In this document: positions 38,733 to 49,317 of the stretch, one piece after another
Layout: each line of letters opens with the position of its first letter
Numbering within the stretch: the first letter of the stretch is position 1
Source: Alphaproteobacteria bacterium
GTDB lineage: Bacteria; Pseudomonadota; Alphaproteobacteria; Caulobacterales; Parvularculaceae
Direction: 5' to 3'
Length of the DNA stretch: 64,000 nt
Assembly (NCBI GenBank): GCA_016125425.1
Contig: WGLT01000012.1
Span: 205,003 to 269,002 of the forward strand
Made by a program: the position numbers and the translations under genes
Notes under the pieces: model-generated
Databases searched by the model: none
Seen by the model: only the letters and a program-made list of their open reading frames with translations
Told to the model about the DNA's origin: nothing

Positions 38733-39653
38733 CTACCGCATCGTCGCCGTCGTAGTCTCTGATTCGGCGGCGCAGTCGCCTGCTCGGGTTTTGAGCCGGC
38801 AGATTGCGTAAGTCATGCCGTAGGCGACGAAATCATAATCATAACCCGTTTCCGCAATAAACTCCTCGAATGCCTTCAGCTCATGTTCGCGGAAACCGCG
38901 ATAGCCGATGAGTTCGTCAAACACGATCCAGGTTCCCGGCCGGATGAGAGGGTTGAGGGTGTTGAAGATTGTTTTCGTCGACTCGTAGATGTCGCAATCG
39001 ACACGAAGCAGCGAGATCGGCCGATCCCTATTTAGTTCGAGCCATTTCGGCAAGGTTTCGTCGAACCAGCCTTTATAAAGACGAACATTATCAGGCATGT
39101 TGGGAAGAACGCCTTTGACGTCTCCGAATGATCCTTTCAATGCATGGGTCCAGTCGAAAGGAAGTCCTTCAAACGAGTCAAAGCCGTGGATGGTCTCCGA
39201 CGGAAAGATCCTCGCCAGCTCCCTGGTGCTGCCGCCCTTATAGACTCCGAGATCCAGGATCGACCCGCCCAAAGTCATGATTGCCTCTCGCTTCGCTTGA
39301 ATAAAGCGGAATTGGTTCAAGACAAACATGGCCTTCGGCATCGCCGCGTCGACATAATCATACGTATCGGCCGCGGCGCGGCGGTTCTTCTCAGCCAGCA
39401 ATGCGACGAAGCGGTGGTTGCCGGCATAGAAATTCTGGAGGGCCGCATTCGCCTCGGGCGTGCCCAGGTCCCGAATGGCTCTCGCTATGTCAATCCTGAC
39501 GGGAGGAGCATCGTCGGCGTTCGCAGCCGCCGGAGGGCGATTGGAGTGCGCGGCGTCGGCTTTCCGCAACCGCTCAAGCTCTGCAACTGCTTCGCGTGTT
39601 ATGAACGACACGAGCCGTCGAAATTGATTCTTGAAAAACGTTCTGATCATCAC
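38733..39653 (-). CDS. TylF/MycF-family methyltransferase
   Basis: 'ILDLGVYKGGSTRELARIFPSETIHGFDSFEGLPFDWTHALKGSFGDVKGVLPNMPDNVRLYKGWFDETLPKW', 'LRVDCDIYESTKTIFNTLNPLIRPGTWIVFDELIGY'. Confidence 0.85.
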   Translation of the reverse strand: MMIRTFFKNQFRRLVSFITREAVAELERLRKADAAHSNRPPAAANADDAPPVRIDIARAIRDLGTPEANAALQNFYAGNHRFVALLAEKNRRAAADTYDYVDAAMPKAMFVLNQFRFIQAKREAIMTLGGSILDLGVYKGGSTRELARIFPSETIHGFDSFEGLPFDWTHALKGSFGDVKGVLPNMPDNVRLYKGWFDETLPKWLELNRDRPISLLRVDCDIYESTKTIFNTLNPLIRPGTWIVFDELIGYRGFREHELKAFEEFIAETGYDYDFVAYGMTYAICRLKTRAGDCAAESETTTATMR

Positions 39654-39996
39654 CCGCTCGCCCCCGCACCGGATGTTGTGCCTAACGCAGCTCGGCTTTG
39701 CTTGAAAGCCCGAACTAGCGCAGTTGCGGCGGGGAGGCCAGTTTCAGCGGGGCCTTTCTGCGGAATCAGACTTGACGATGCGTCCAAATAAACTCGTCGG
39801 CAATTGCGCAGATCGCCGCCGCGGCGGCCTGAAATCCGGCGGCGGCGCGCCGAATAGGCCTTTCGCTTTGCAAGCGCGTCTTGCCCCGGACGGGAGCGCG
39901 TTAAACTCAATCGGTTAGACTAGCAGACGCGCGCTAAAAACCTTAGGTTTGTCCGCGAACCAGCGCCTGTGCGTTGAAGACGAAGGGCTGAGGGAA

Positions 39997-41050
39997 ATGC
40001 CTCCCAGATCCGCACTCATCACCGGCGTGACCGGTCAGGACGGGGCCTATCTCGCCCGGCTTCTCCTCGAAAAGGGCTATGTCGTCCACGGGGTGAAGCG
40101 CCGGTCGTCGTCGTTCAACACCGAACGGGTGGACGCGCTCTATCTCGACCCGCACGAGCACAAGACCCGCTTTTTCCTGCATTACGGCGACATGACCGAC
40201 GCGACCAATCTGATTCGGCTCGTGCAGGAGACGCAGCCGGACGAAATCTACAATCTCGCCGCCCAGAGCCATGTCGCGGTCAGCTTCGAGACCCCCGAAT
40301 ACACCGCCAACGCCGACGCTCTCGGCGCGCTCCGCCTGCTTGAGGCGATCCGGATTCTCGGGCTTGAGAAGCGGGTGCGTTTTTATCAGGCCTCGACCTC
40401 CGAGCTCTACGGCAAGGTGCAGGAAGTTCCCCAGCGCGAAACGACGCCGTTTTATCCGCGCTCGCCCTATGGCGCGGCGAAGCTTTACGCCTACTGGATC
40501 ACGGTGAATTACCGCGAGGCTTACGGGATGCACGCCTCGAACGGGATCCTGTTCAATCACGAGGGGCCGTTGCGCGGGGAGACTTTCGTCACCCGCAAGA
40601 TCACGCGCGCGGTCGCGGCGATCGAGAAAGGGCTCCAGCAGACCCTGTTCCTCGGCAATCTCGACGCAAGCCGCGACTGGGGCCATGCGCGCGATTATGT
40701 CGAAGGCATGTGGCGGATGCTGCAGCAGGACGAGCCGGACGATTATGTGCTCGCGACCGGCGAGGCGCACACCGTGCGCGAATTCGTCGAGCGCGCCTTC
40801 GCCGAGGTCGGCCGCCGGATCGCCTGGGAAGGGGCCGGCTCTCAGGAGGTCGGGCGCGACGCGAAATCCGGCGCGGCGCTCGTCAAGGTCGATCCGCGTT
40901 ATTATCGTCCGACCGAGGTCGACGCGCTGATCGGCGATCCGGCCAAGGCGCGCGAGAAACTCGGCTGGCGGCACAAGACAAGCTTCGGCGATCTCGTGAA
41001 GGAAATGGTCGCTTCGGATCTGCGCCTGATCGAACGGGAGAAATGGCGAA

Positions 41051-41067
<17 letters not shown>
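39997..41067 (+). CDS. gmd: GDP-mannose 4,6-dehydratase
   Basis: '[41 protein letters not shown]', '[19 protein letters not shown]', '[46 protein letters not shown]'. Confidence 0.97.
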
Positions 41068-42013
<946 letters not shown>

Positions 42014-42019
42014 CGCCGC

Positions 42020-43006
42020 TCAGCGCCGCTCGCCGCGATACGCCTTATACCAATCGACGAATTTCGGAATGCCGACTTCAAGCGGCGTTTTCGGCTCAAA
42101 GCCGTAATCGCCCTTGATGGCGTCGATATCGGCGTAGGTCGCATAGACGTCGCCGGGCTGCATCGGCTCGAAATGCATCACGGCCTTTTCGCCGATCGCC
42201 TGTTCGAGCACGGCGATGAAGCGCATCAGATCGACGGGCCGGTTGTTGCCGATATTGTAGATGCGGTGCGGCGCGGGCCCCGAAAATTTCGGCGCGTTCA
42301 GGGCGACGGCGAGAACGCCGTCGGTGATGTCGTCGATATAGGTGAAATCGCGTTCGAGATCGCCGTTGTTGAAGACCCTGATCGGCTCCCTGGCGAGCAT
42401 TTTCTCCGCAAAGAGCCAATAGGCCATGTCCGGTCGCCCCCAGGGCCCGTAAACGGTGAAAAAGCGCAGGCCGATCGAGGCGAGCCCGTAAAGGCGCGCA
42501 TAGGATTCGCTCATCAATTCGTCCGCGCGTTTCGTCGCGGCGTAGAGCGAGACCGGCTGCTCGACCGGATCGGTCTCTCGATAGGGAACTTTGGTGTTGG
42601 CGCCGTATACGGAGCTTGAGGAGGCGTAAACAAGAAGCGGACGCTTCGGCGCGCGGCGCGCAAGTTCGAGAACGGAAAGGTGTCCGACAAGATTGGAGGA
42701 CGCATAGGCGAAGGGGTTCTCGAGCGAATAGCGCACGCCCGCCTGCGCGGCGAGATGGATGATGACATCCACGTCCCTGGCTTCGGGCAGAGCGGCGAGG
42801 CGCTCGTGGTCGGCGATATCCATTTCGCGGAACTGGAAGCCGGGCGGCCCGGCGAGCCGGTCGAGCCGCGCGCGCTTCAGCGACGGCGCGTAATAATCGT
42901 TGAGATTGTCGACGCCGATCACCGAATGACCGCGTTCGAGCAGCGCCTTCGACGCATGAAAACCGATGAACCCGGCGGCGCCGGTGACCAGAATGCGTTT
43001 CGACAT
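42020..43006 (-). CDS. NAD-dependent sugar-nucleotide epimerase, UDP-glucuronate 4-epimerase-like
   Basis: 'RILVTGAAGFIGFHASKALLERGHSVIGVDNLNDYYAPSLKRARLDRL', 'HLAAQAGVRYSLENPFAYASSNLVGHLSVLE', 'RFFTVYGPWGRPDMA'. Confidence 0.9.
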   Translation of the reverse strand: MSKRILVTGAAGFIGFHASKALLERGHSVIGVDNLNDYYAPSLKRARLDRLAGPPGFQFREMDIADHERLAALPEARDVDVIIHLAAQAGVRYSLENPFAYASSNLVGHLSVLELARRAPKRPLLVYASSSSVYGANTKVPYRETDPVEQPVSLYAATKRADELMSESYARLYGLASIGLRFFTVYGPWGRPDMAYWLFAEKMLAREPIRVFNNGDLERDFTYIDDITDGVLAVALNAPKFSGPAPHRIYNIGNNRPVDLMRFIAVLEQAIGEKAVMHFEPMQPGDVYATYADIDAIKGDYGFEPKTPLEVGIPKFVDWYKAYRGERR

Positions 43007-43103
43007 GTGCGGCTCGGTGCGTCCTTTTCCTGTTTGCGGCCCGCCCGACGGCTGGGGCGGGCCTAGATATCACGCCTGTCTTAACCGGCAATCAGCGCGG
43101 CCG

Positions 43104-44261
43104 TCAGGTCGAGGCCGGCGGCCAGACGCGCATGAATTCGGCGAGCGCGAGCACAATGTGATAACCGGTGCTCGCCGGCATGTCCGTCGCGACCGGCTTT
43201 CCGTCCGCGTCGAAATGATCGCGCCAGCCGCCGGCGCGCGCGCCGGAGAGGTACTCGCTGAAAAACGCCTGGAGGCACCGGACGGCGCGCGCCGGCGCCG
43301 CCGCGTCGCCCGCCTCGCCGATCGCAATATGCGCCTTGATCGCCTCGGTTTGCGGCCAGGCGCGCCGGCTGGCGTCGTCCGGGCGTCCGCTGGGGAACGC
43401 GGTTTGCGGCGCGAATCCGCGCGCGTCGAGAAAGGGCAGGGTCGAGGCGTAGAGGCGCCGCGCCGCGTCAGGAAGCGGGACGTCCGCCGCGCGGGCGTAG
43501 GCGCCGAGCAGCCACGTCCACTCGAATTGATGGCCGGGCTCGATGGTTTCGCCCCGGGCGCCGGAAAGCGGCGTCCAGTCCTCCTCGAAGAACTCGCGCA
43601 GGACGCCATGCGCCGGATCGAGGAATTTTTCTTCGAAAAGGCCGAACAACGCGCGCGCGCGATCGAGATAGCGCGCCTCGCCGCTCGCCGCGTGAAGCGC
43701 GAGCGAGGCTTCGAAGAAATGCATATGCGGGTTTTGCCGCCGCGGCGCGCGCGCAGGAATGGATTCAAGATAGCCGCCGGACGGATGCGCGAGCTTTGCG
43801 TCGATCGCCGCGAGCGTCGCGTCGGCCTCTTCGAGCAAGGCCGGTTCGCCGAGCGCGCGCGCCGCGCAGGCCAGGCCCATCAGGCAGAAGGCGTTGTCGT
43901 AAAGATCGGGTTCGTCGTCGGCGAGGCCGGCGCCGGGCCTGACGATCCGGCCGAAGAGCCGGTCGGCGCGCCGGCACGGGCCGAGCATCGCCGCCACGCC
44001 GCGCCGGACAAGCGCCTCGGCGCGATCCTTTTCCCATCCAAGGCGCGCGGCTTCGGAAAACACATAAGTCTGGCGCGCCTGAACGCGCACGCGGCTTGTC
44101 TCGTCCTCGATCGGCGCGCCGTCGAGGGCGAGGCGCTCGCGAAAGCCGCCGCGCGGGTCGACTCCCTGATCGGCCCACAGCGGAAAGCATGCCTCGAACA
44201 GCCAGTCGCGCGCGCGCCGGGACAACTGGGCCGCTTGTCTTTCGATCATGCGTTCGTTCAT
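43104..44261 (-). CDS. AGE-family epimerase/isomerase
   Basis: 'RVRVQARQTYVFSEAARLGW', 'NPHMHFFEASLALHAASGEARYLDRARALFGLFEEKFLDP', 'EPGHQFEWTWLLGAYARA', 'WPQTEAIKAHIA'. Confidence 0.85.
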   Translation of the reverse strand: MNERMIERQAAQLSRRARDWLFEACFPLWADQGVDPRGGFRERLALDGAPIEDETSRVRVQARQTYVFSEAARLGWEKDRAEALVRRGVAAMLGPCRRADRLFGRIVRPGAGLADDEPDLYDNAFCLMGLACAARALGEPALLEEADATLAAIDAKLAHPSGGYLESIPARAPRRQNPHMHFFEASLALHAASGEARYLDRARALFGLFEEKFLDPAHGVLREFFEEDWTPLSGARGETIEPGHQFEWTWLLGAYARAADVPLPDAARRLYASTLPFLDARGFAPQTAFPSGRPDDASRRAWPQTEAIKAHIAIGEAGDAAAPARAVRCLQAFFSEYLSGARAGGWRDHFDADGKPVATDMPASTGYHIVLALAEFMRVWPPAST

Positions 44262-44395
44262 GCGATTTCGAATGTCTCCTCATTTGAGGCATAGCACAGT
44301 CCCGCCCCGCGCGCGGCGTTTCAGGCGCGTTTGCGGAATGCCCGGGCCCGCGACAAGGCGGCCGTCGCCGCCGCGCGGGCGGCGCCGGCGAGCGA

Positions 44396-45334
44396 TCACG
44401 CTTCGGCCAGTCCCTTGATGAAGTCCGGATCGATCGGGCCGGACAGCTTGACCGCCTTGCGGCCGTGATAGGCGCCGAGTCTGGCCGTCGCCACCGTTTC
44501 CGGACCGCCCGTGGTCGTCGCCGTGAGGTCGAGGCGCTGCAGCGCGTCGGCGCGCAGATCGATGATCTTGCCGATCTCGAGCCGCGACAATTCGCCGATA
44601 TTGGTGATGTAACGGTCGAGCACGACGGCGAGCGGGATCTCCGTCGCAAGCACGTTACGGCGCATTCGTTCAGACCACGAACGGCTGGAGGCGGGGTCGG
44701 GCGCGGCCGCGCGCGCCCTGCGCATCAGACCCGCCTTGTCGAGCAAAGGCGCCGGGAAGGCGATCGTGAGGGCGCCGTCCGCCTTCGCATCGCCGAGCGC
44801 GAGCGCGACCTCGATCGCGAAGACCGACAGCGCCTCGCGGTCCTTCAGCACTTCCTTGGCCGAGCGTCCGCTGCGTTTCTCCACGAAAGGCCGCCCACGG
44901 AAGGAAGGCGCGCGCTTCGCCAACACCTCGCCGAGCGCCGGCGTCAGAAGATCGACGAGGGAAAACGCCATGCCGAAATCCATCGCCGACGGCCTGGCGT
45001 CTTCGGGCGCGATCGAAAGCTCGCCGCCGAGCAGGCGGGCGGTCACCGCGCTCGCAAAAGCCGGGGAAACAATAATCAGCGCCGAGAGCGCGCGCTGTCC
45101 GTCAAGCAGCCAGTAATAAAAGCTCGGCTCGGCGCGGCCTGCGAGAAGATCGGGAAGAGGCGAAAGCCGCGCCGACGCGCTTGCGACAAAATCGCCGGCG
45201 AGCAGATCGCTCGCCGTTTCGCCCGCCGCCTTGCCGATCGCCTCGGCGAAAGGCGCGAGATCGGGGAACGCTTCGGCTTTCGCCGCGTTGGCGCTGATCT
45301 TGCGCGCCAGCACCGAACGTTCTTGCTCAGCCAT
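44396..45334 (-). CDS. FliM/FliN-like flagellar motor switch protein
   Basis: From MAEQERSVLARKISANAAK at 45334; 'RNVLATEIPLAVVLDRYITNIGELSRLEIGKIIDLRADALQRLDL' C-terminal SpoA-like segment; the longer ORF to 46114 overlaps motB and is rejected. Confidence 0.65.
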   Translation of the reverse strand: MAEQERSVLARKISANAAKAEAFPDLAPFAEAIGKAAGETASDLLAGDFVASASARLSPLPDLLAGRAEPSFYYWLLDGQRALSALIIVSPAFASAVTARLLGGELSIAPEDARPSAMDFGMAFSLVDLLTPALGEVLAKRAPSFRGRPFVEKRSGRSAKEVLKDREALSVFAIEVALALGDAKADGALTIAFPAPLLDKAGLMRRARAAAPDPASSRSWSERMRRNVLATEIPLAVVLDRYITNIGELSRLEIGKIIDLRADALQRLDLTATTTGGPETVATARLGAYHGRKAVKLSGPIDPDFIKGLAEA

Positions 45335-45484
45335 CGCCTCGAAGCCTTCCGTCCCCCGCACTTTCAGCGCCGAGATATGCGCCGTCTTGGTTGACGGAGT
45401 GCTAATCCCGGATTTCTTAAGCGCAAATTTACGGCGAGCGATTACCGGTTGCGGCCTTGCGCCGACAGGAGCCGAGAATCGCCC

Positions 45485-46327
45485 GTGCGCCAACCGCATC
45501 CCGTGATCATCAAGCGCGTGAAAAAGGTCACTGGCGGCGGCCATCATGGCGGCGCGTGGAAAGTCGCCTATGCGGACTTCGTGACCGCGATGATGGCGTT
45601 CTTTCTGCTGATGTGGCTTTTGAACGCGACGACCGAAGATCAGCGCAAGGGCATCGCCGACTATTTCAATCCCGCCATCCCGATCAGCCAGGTCTCGGGC
45701 GGCGGAAAAGAGGCGCTGAGCGGGTCCACCATCGCGCCGGACGCCAAGCTTCTCGAGGACGGCTCGCACGGCAAGACGCAGATGCCGGCCGACGAGCAGA
45801 CGCAAGACGAGAAAAAGGAAAAAGCTGACGAAGCCGAGAAGAAAAAGCCGCTGACCGCCGAAGAGAAAGGCCGCCTGCAAGCGGTCGAGCAGGACCTTCT
45901 CAAGCGCGCTCTCGAACAGGATGCGGGCGGGCTCGCCCGTCACATACAGACGCGCATGACGCCGGAAGGTCTCGTTATCGAACTCGTCGAAGTCAACGGA
46001 AGCCCGCTTTTCGAAGTCGGCTCCGCGACGCCTTCGCCGACCATGGTCAAGCTTTTGAAGATCGTCGCCGAATGCGTCGGCACCGTGACGAACAACATCG
46101 CCATCGTCGGCCACACCGACAGCCGCCCCTACGCCGGCAAGGACGGCTACACCAATTGGGAGCTGTCCACGGACCGCGCAAACGCCGCGCGTCGTCTGAT
46201 GGTCGCGGACGGACTTGCGCCCGGACAGGTCGCGGAGGTCGCCGGCAAGGCCGACACCGAACCTTTGACGCCCGATCCGCTCGCGCCGCAGAACCGGCGC
46301 ATCTCCATCACCTTATTGAAAAATTAA
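45485..46327 (+). CDS. motB: Flagellar motor protein MotB (GTG start inferred)
   Basis: 'KKVTGGGHHGGAWKVAYADFVTAMMAFFLLMWLLNATTEDQRKGIADYF', OmpA-like 'IAIVGHTDSRPYAGKDGYTNWELSTDRANAARRLM'. Confidence 0.93.
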   Translation: MRQPHPVIIKRVKKVTGGGHHGGAWKVAYADFVTAMMAFFLLMWLLNATTEDQRKGIADYFNPAIPISQVSGGGKEALSGSTIAPDAKLLEDGSHGKTQMPADEQTQDEKKEKADEAEKKKPLTAEEKGRLQAVEQDLLKRALEQDAGGLARHIQTRMTPEGLVIELVEVNGSPLFEVGSATPSPTMVKLLKIVAECVGTVTNNIAIVGHTDSRPYAGKDGYTNWELSTDRANAARRLMVADGLAPGQVAEVAGKADTEPLTPDPLAPQNRRISITLLKN

Positions 46328-46515
46328 GATGTCGGCGTCGTGCTTTGTTTCACAGGCAAGGGCGAGACAAGACTTCGGATGTCAGAGCGGGCGGATCGCG
46401 GACAATGCGATCTTTCAGATTCAATTAAGGTTAGCCTTATCGTTCTTTTAATTCCTTAAGCGGAGAATGCAGCCGCCTGTACAAGTATCAGTAACGCGGA
46501 AAACGGGTCGTCATC

Positions 46516-47820
46516 ATGGGACTTTCCTCATCTCTCAACGCCGGCGTTCAGGGCCTCAGCGCGAACGCGACGAGACTTGCTACGATTTCTGACAACATCG
46601 CGAACTCGGCGACTTACGGATACAAGCGCGCCGACACCGAGTTCTCGAACATGGTCCTGCAACAGGGCAATGGTACGTATACGGCCGGCGGCGTCCGCGT
46701 GACGACGTACAAGGACGTCTCGGCGCAGGGCACGCTGATCTCGACGCAGAACCCGACGGACATCTCGATCGCCGGGCGCGGCATGCTGCCCGTGACGACG
46801 CTCGCAGGCCTGAGCGCGAGCGGCGCGACGCGCCCGCTCCAGCTCACCTCGACGGGTTCTTTCGCCCCCGACCAGAACGGAAATCTCGTTTCGAAGAACG
46901 GCCTTTATCTGATGGGCTGGCCGGCCAATCCGGACGGGACGATCACCGTTCCGGGGCGCGACAGCGCGGCCGGTCTCGAGCCGATCAATGTGACGAAAAA
47001 CCAGTTCATCGCCGCGCCGACGACCGAGATCAATCTCGGCCTCAATCTGCCGGCCTCCGCGACCGACGCGTCCGGCACGGGCGACCCGTTCGACCTTCCG
47101 GTCGAATATTACGACACGCTCGGTCGCTCGCAGACGCTGACCATCACCTTCACGCCGACCATTCCGGCGAGCGGGTCGAGCAATGCCTGGACGGTCGACA
47201 TCAAGGACAGCGCCGGCAATCCCTCGACCGTCATTGCGACATTCGACGTCACCTTCGACGATACGTCCGGTTCGGGCGGCTCGATCCTCTCGGTCACCGA
47301 CGGCGCCGGCGCGACTTATGATTCGACGACGGGAGCGGTGGCGATCAACGTCGCGTCCGGCCCGATGTCGATCCAGATCGGCAAGCCCGGCGACGGCGGC
47401 CCCCTGACGCAGCTTTCGTCTTCATTCTCGCCGATCAACGTCACCAAGGACGGCGCGCCGATCGGCTCCTTGAGCTCGGTTGCGATCGACGCCCAGGGCC
47501 ATCTCGACGCGATCTACGACAACGGCTTTCGCCGGACCATCTATCAGGTGCCGGTCGCGGACGTTCCGAACATGGACGGTCTGACGGCGCTCGACAATCA
47601 GGCCTTCCAGATCTCGCAGGCGAGCGGCCCGGTCTATTTCTGGGATGCGGGAACGGGTCCGGTGGGCACCACGGTGGGCAATGCGCTTGCGCAGTCGACG
47701 ACCGACATCGCGCAGGAGCTGACCAATCTCATCCAGACGCAACGCGCCTATTCGTCGAACGCCAAAATCATCCAGACGGTCGACGAAATGCTGCAGGAAA
47801 CGACCAACCTGAAACGATAA
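46516..47820 (+). CDS. flgE: Flagellar hook protein FlgE
   Basis: 'MGLSSSLNAGVQGLSANATRLATISDNIANSATYGYKRADTEFSNMV' and C-terminal 'ELTNLIQTQRAYSSNAKIIQTVDEMLQETTNLKR'. Confidence 0.95.
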   Translation: MGLSSSLNAGVQGLSANATRLATISDNIANSATYGYKRADTEFSNMVLQQGNGTYTAGGVRVTTYKDVSAQGTLISTQNPTDISIAGRGMLPVTTLAGLSASGATRPLQLTSTGSFAPDQNGNLVSKNGLYLMGWPANPDGTITVPGRDSAAGLEPINVTKNQFIAAPTTEINLGLNLPASATDASGTGDPFDLPVEYYDTLGRSQTLTITFTPTIPASGSSNAWTVDIKDSAGNPSTVIATFDVTFDDTSGSGGSILSVTDGAGATYDSTTGAVAINVASGPMSIQIGKPGDGGPLTQLSSSFSPINVTKDGAPIGSLSSVAIDAQGHLDAIYDNGFRRTIYQVPVADVPNMDGLTALDNQAFQISQASGPVYFWDAGTGPVGTTVGNALAQSTTDIAQELTNLIQTQRAYSSNAKIIQTVDEMLQETTNLKR

Positions 47821-47857
47821 GCGGCAGGCTGGCGGCAGAAGGCCGCCAGAGTGAGCG

Positions 47858-49315
47858 ATGACGATCACCAACGCCATGGCGAATGCGACGACCGGTCTTT
47901 CCGCGGCCGGAAAGCGCGCCGACATCGTCTCGAACAATATCGCCAACGCCTCGACACCGGGCTATTCGCGGCGCGAAGTCGCCGTCAGCGAGCTGATCTT
48001 GAACGGCGGCGGCGCCGGCGTTTCGGTGGACGGCGTCACGCGCGCGCAGGACGCCGCCCTGACTCGCGAAAAGCGGAACGCGGCCGGCGTCGAAGCGCGC
48101 GACCAGGCGATCGCCTCGGCGTGGAAGGATCTGGATCAGGCGCTCGGCGGGCCGGATGATCCCTTTTCGCTCTTCAATCAGTATCAGGGGCTCGAAACCG
48201 CGCTGAGAAATCTCGGCGACACGCCGGAATCTCTCGCCGGCCAGGCGACGACGCTCGACGCGGCGAAGTCGCTCGCTTCATCCTTCAATCAACTCGCCAA
48301 AAAAACGCAGACAGCCCGCGAAGCCGCCGATGCGACGATTGCGCGCGACGTCGAGCAGGTGAACGCGAATTTGAAGCAGATCGAAAAGCTCAACGCCTCG
48401 ATCAGCAAGGGCGTCGTCTCCGGCGCCGATGTCAGCGCGCTCGAAGACCAGCGCAAATCGCTGATCGATCAGATTTCGGCCATGATTCCCGTTCGCGAGG
48501 TTCCGCGCAGCGACGGGGCTGTCGACATCATGACGAATGAAGGCGTGTTCCTTCTGGCCGGGACGGCGCGCGCCATCCAGTTCACGCAGACGGGCGCGAT
48601 TTCGCCGGATCTGTCGCTCAGCGCCGGAACGCTTTCCGGACTTTCCGTCGACGGCGTCGACATCACGCCCGGCGGCGGCGGCGCGCAAGCCGCGCAACAA
48701 GGCGCCATCGCCGGCCAGTTCGCCATTCGCGACCAGGTGCTCCCGGATTTTCAGGCGAAGATCGACGGGCTCGCCGGCGATCTCATCTCGCGCTTCGACG
48801 GCATCGATTCAACGCTCGCGCCGGGCGAGCCGGGCCTCTTCACCGACGCCGGCGCGCAATACAATCCGGCGAACATCGTCGGCATTTCAGGGCGCATCGC
48901 CGTCAACGCCGCCGTCGATCCTGATCGGGGCGGGGCGCTGTGGCGCCTGCGCGACGGTCTCGGCGCGGCCGCGCCAGGCCCGACGGGCAACGCCGATTTC
49001 GTCCGCACAATGCTGGACTCGATGACGGCGCTGAACGCGGCGCCGACGGGCGCGGGCCTTACCGGGCAGTTCTCCGCGGCGAGCGCGGCGGCGGGCGTTG
49101 CGACCGCGGTCGGCACGACGCGCATGAACGCCGAATCCGCGCTGGCGAGCTCGACGGCGCGCGCCCAGTCGACGGCCGACGCCGAAACGCAGGCGACGGG
49201 CGTCGACACCGATCAGGAGCTGCAAAAGCTTGTGCAAATCCAGCAGGCCTATTCGGCGAACGCGCGTGTCATCCAGATCGCCAAAGACATGCTCGACAAG
49301 TTGATGGAGCTTTGA
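47858..49315 (+). CDS. flgK: Flagellar hook-associated protein 1
   Basis: 'ANATTGLSAAGKRADIVSNNIANASTPGYSRREVAV', C-terminal 'DQELQKLVQIQQAYSANARVIQIAKDMLDKLMEL'. Confidence 0.93.
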   Translation: MTITNAMANATTGLSAAGKRADIVSNNIANASTPGYSRREVAVSELILNGGGAGVSVDGVTRAQDAALTREKRNAAGVEARDQAIASAWKDLDQALGGPDDPFSLFNQYQGLETALRNLGDTPESLAGQATTLDAAKSLASSFNQLAKKTQTAREAADATIARDVEQVNANLKQIEKLNASISKGVVSGADVSALEDQRKSLIDQISAMIPVREVPRSDGAVDIMTNEGVFLLAGTARAIQFTQTGAISPDLSLSAGTLSGLSVDGVDITPGGGGAQAAQQGAIAGQFAIRDQVLPDFQAKIDGLAGDLISRFDGIDSTLAPGEPGLFTDAGAQYNPANIVGISGRIAVNAAVDPDRGGALWRLRDGLGAAAPGPTGNADFVRTMLDSMTALNAAPTGAGLTGQFSAASAAAGVATAVGTTRMNAESALASSTARAQSTADAETQATGVDTDQELQKLVQIQQAYSANARVIQIAKDMLDKLMEL

Positions 49316-49317
49316 AA

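Noticed and set aside
39650-39910. 86-aa minus-strand ORF upstream of the TylF-like methyltransferase
   Set aside because: Basic low-complexity translation with no domain; more likely the divergent promoter region between the methyltransferase and gmd.
45335-46114. N-terminal extension of the FliM/N-like ORF (44396-46114)
   Set aside because: This part overlaps motB antisense; true start inferred as MAEQERS at 45334.
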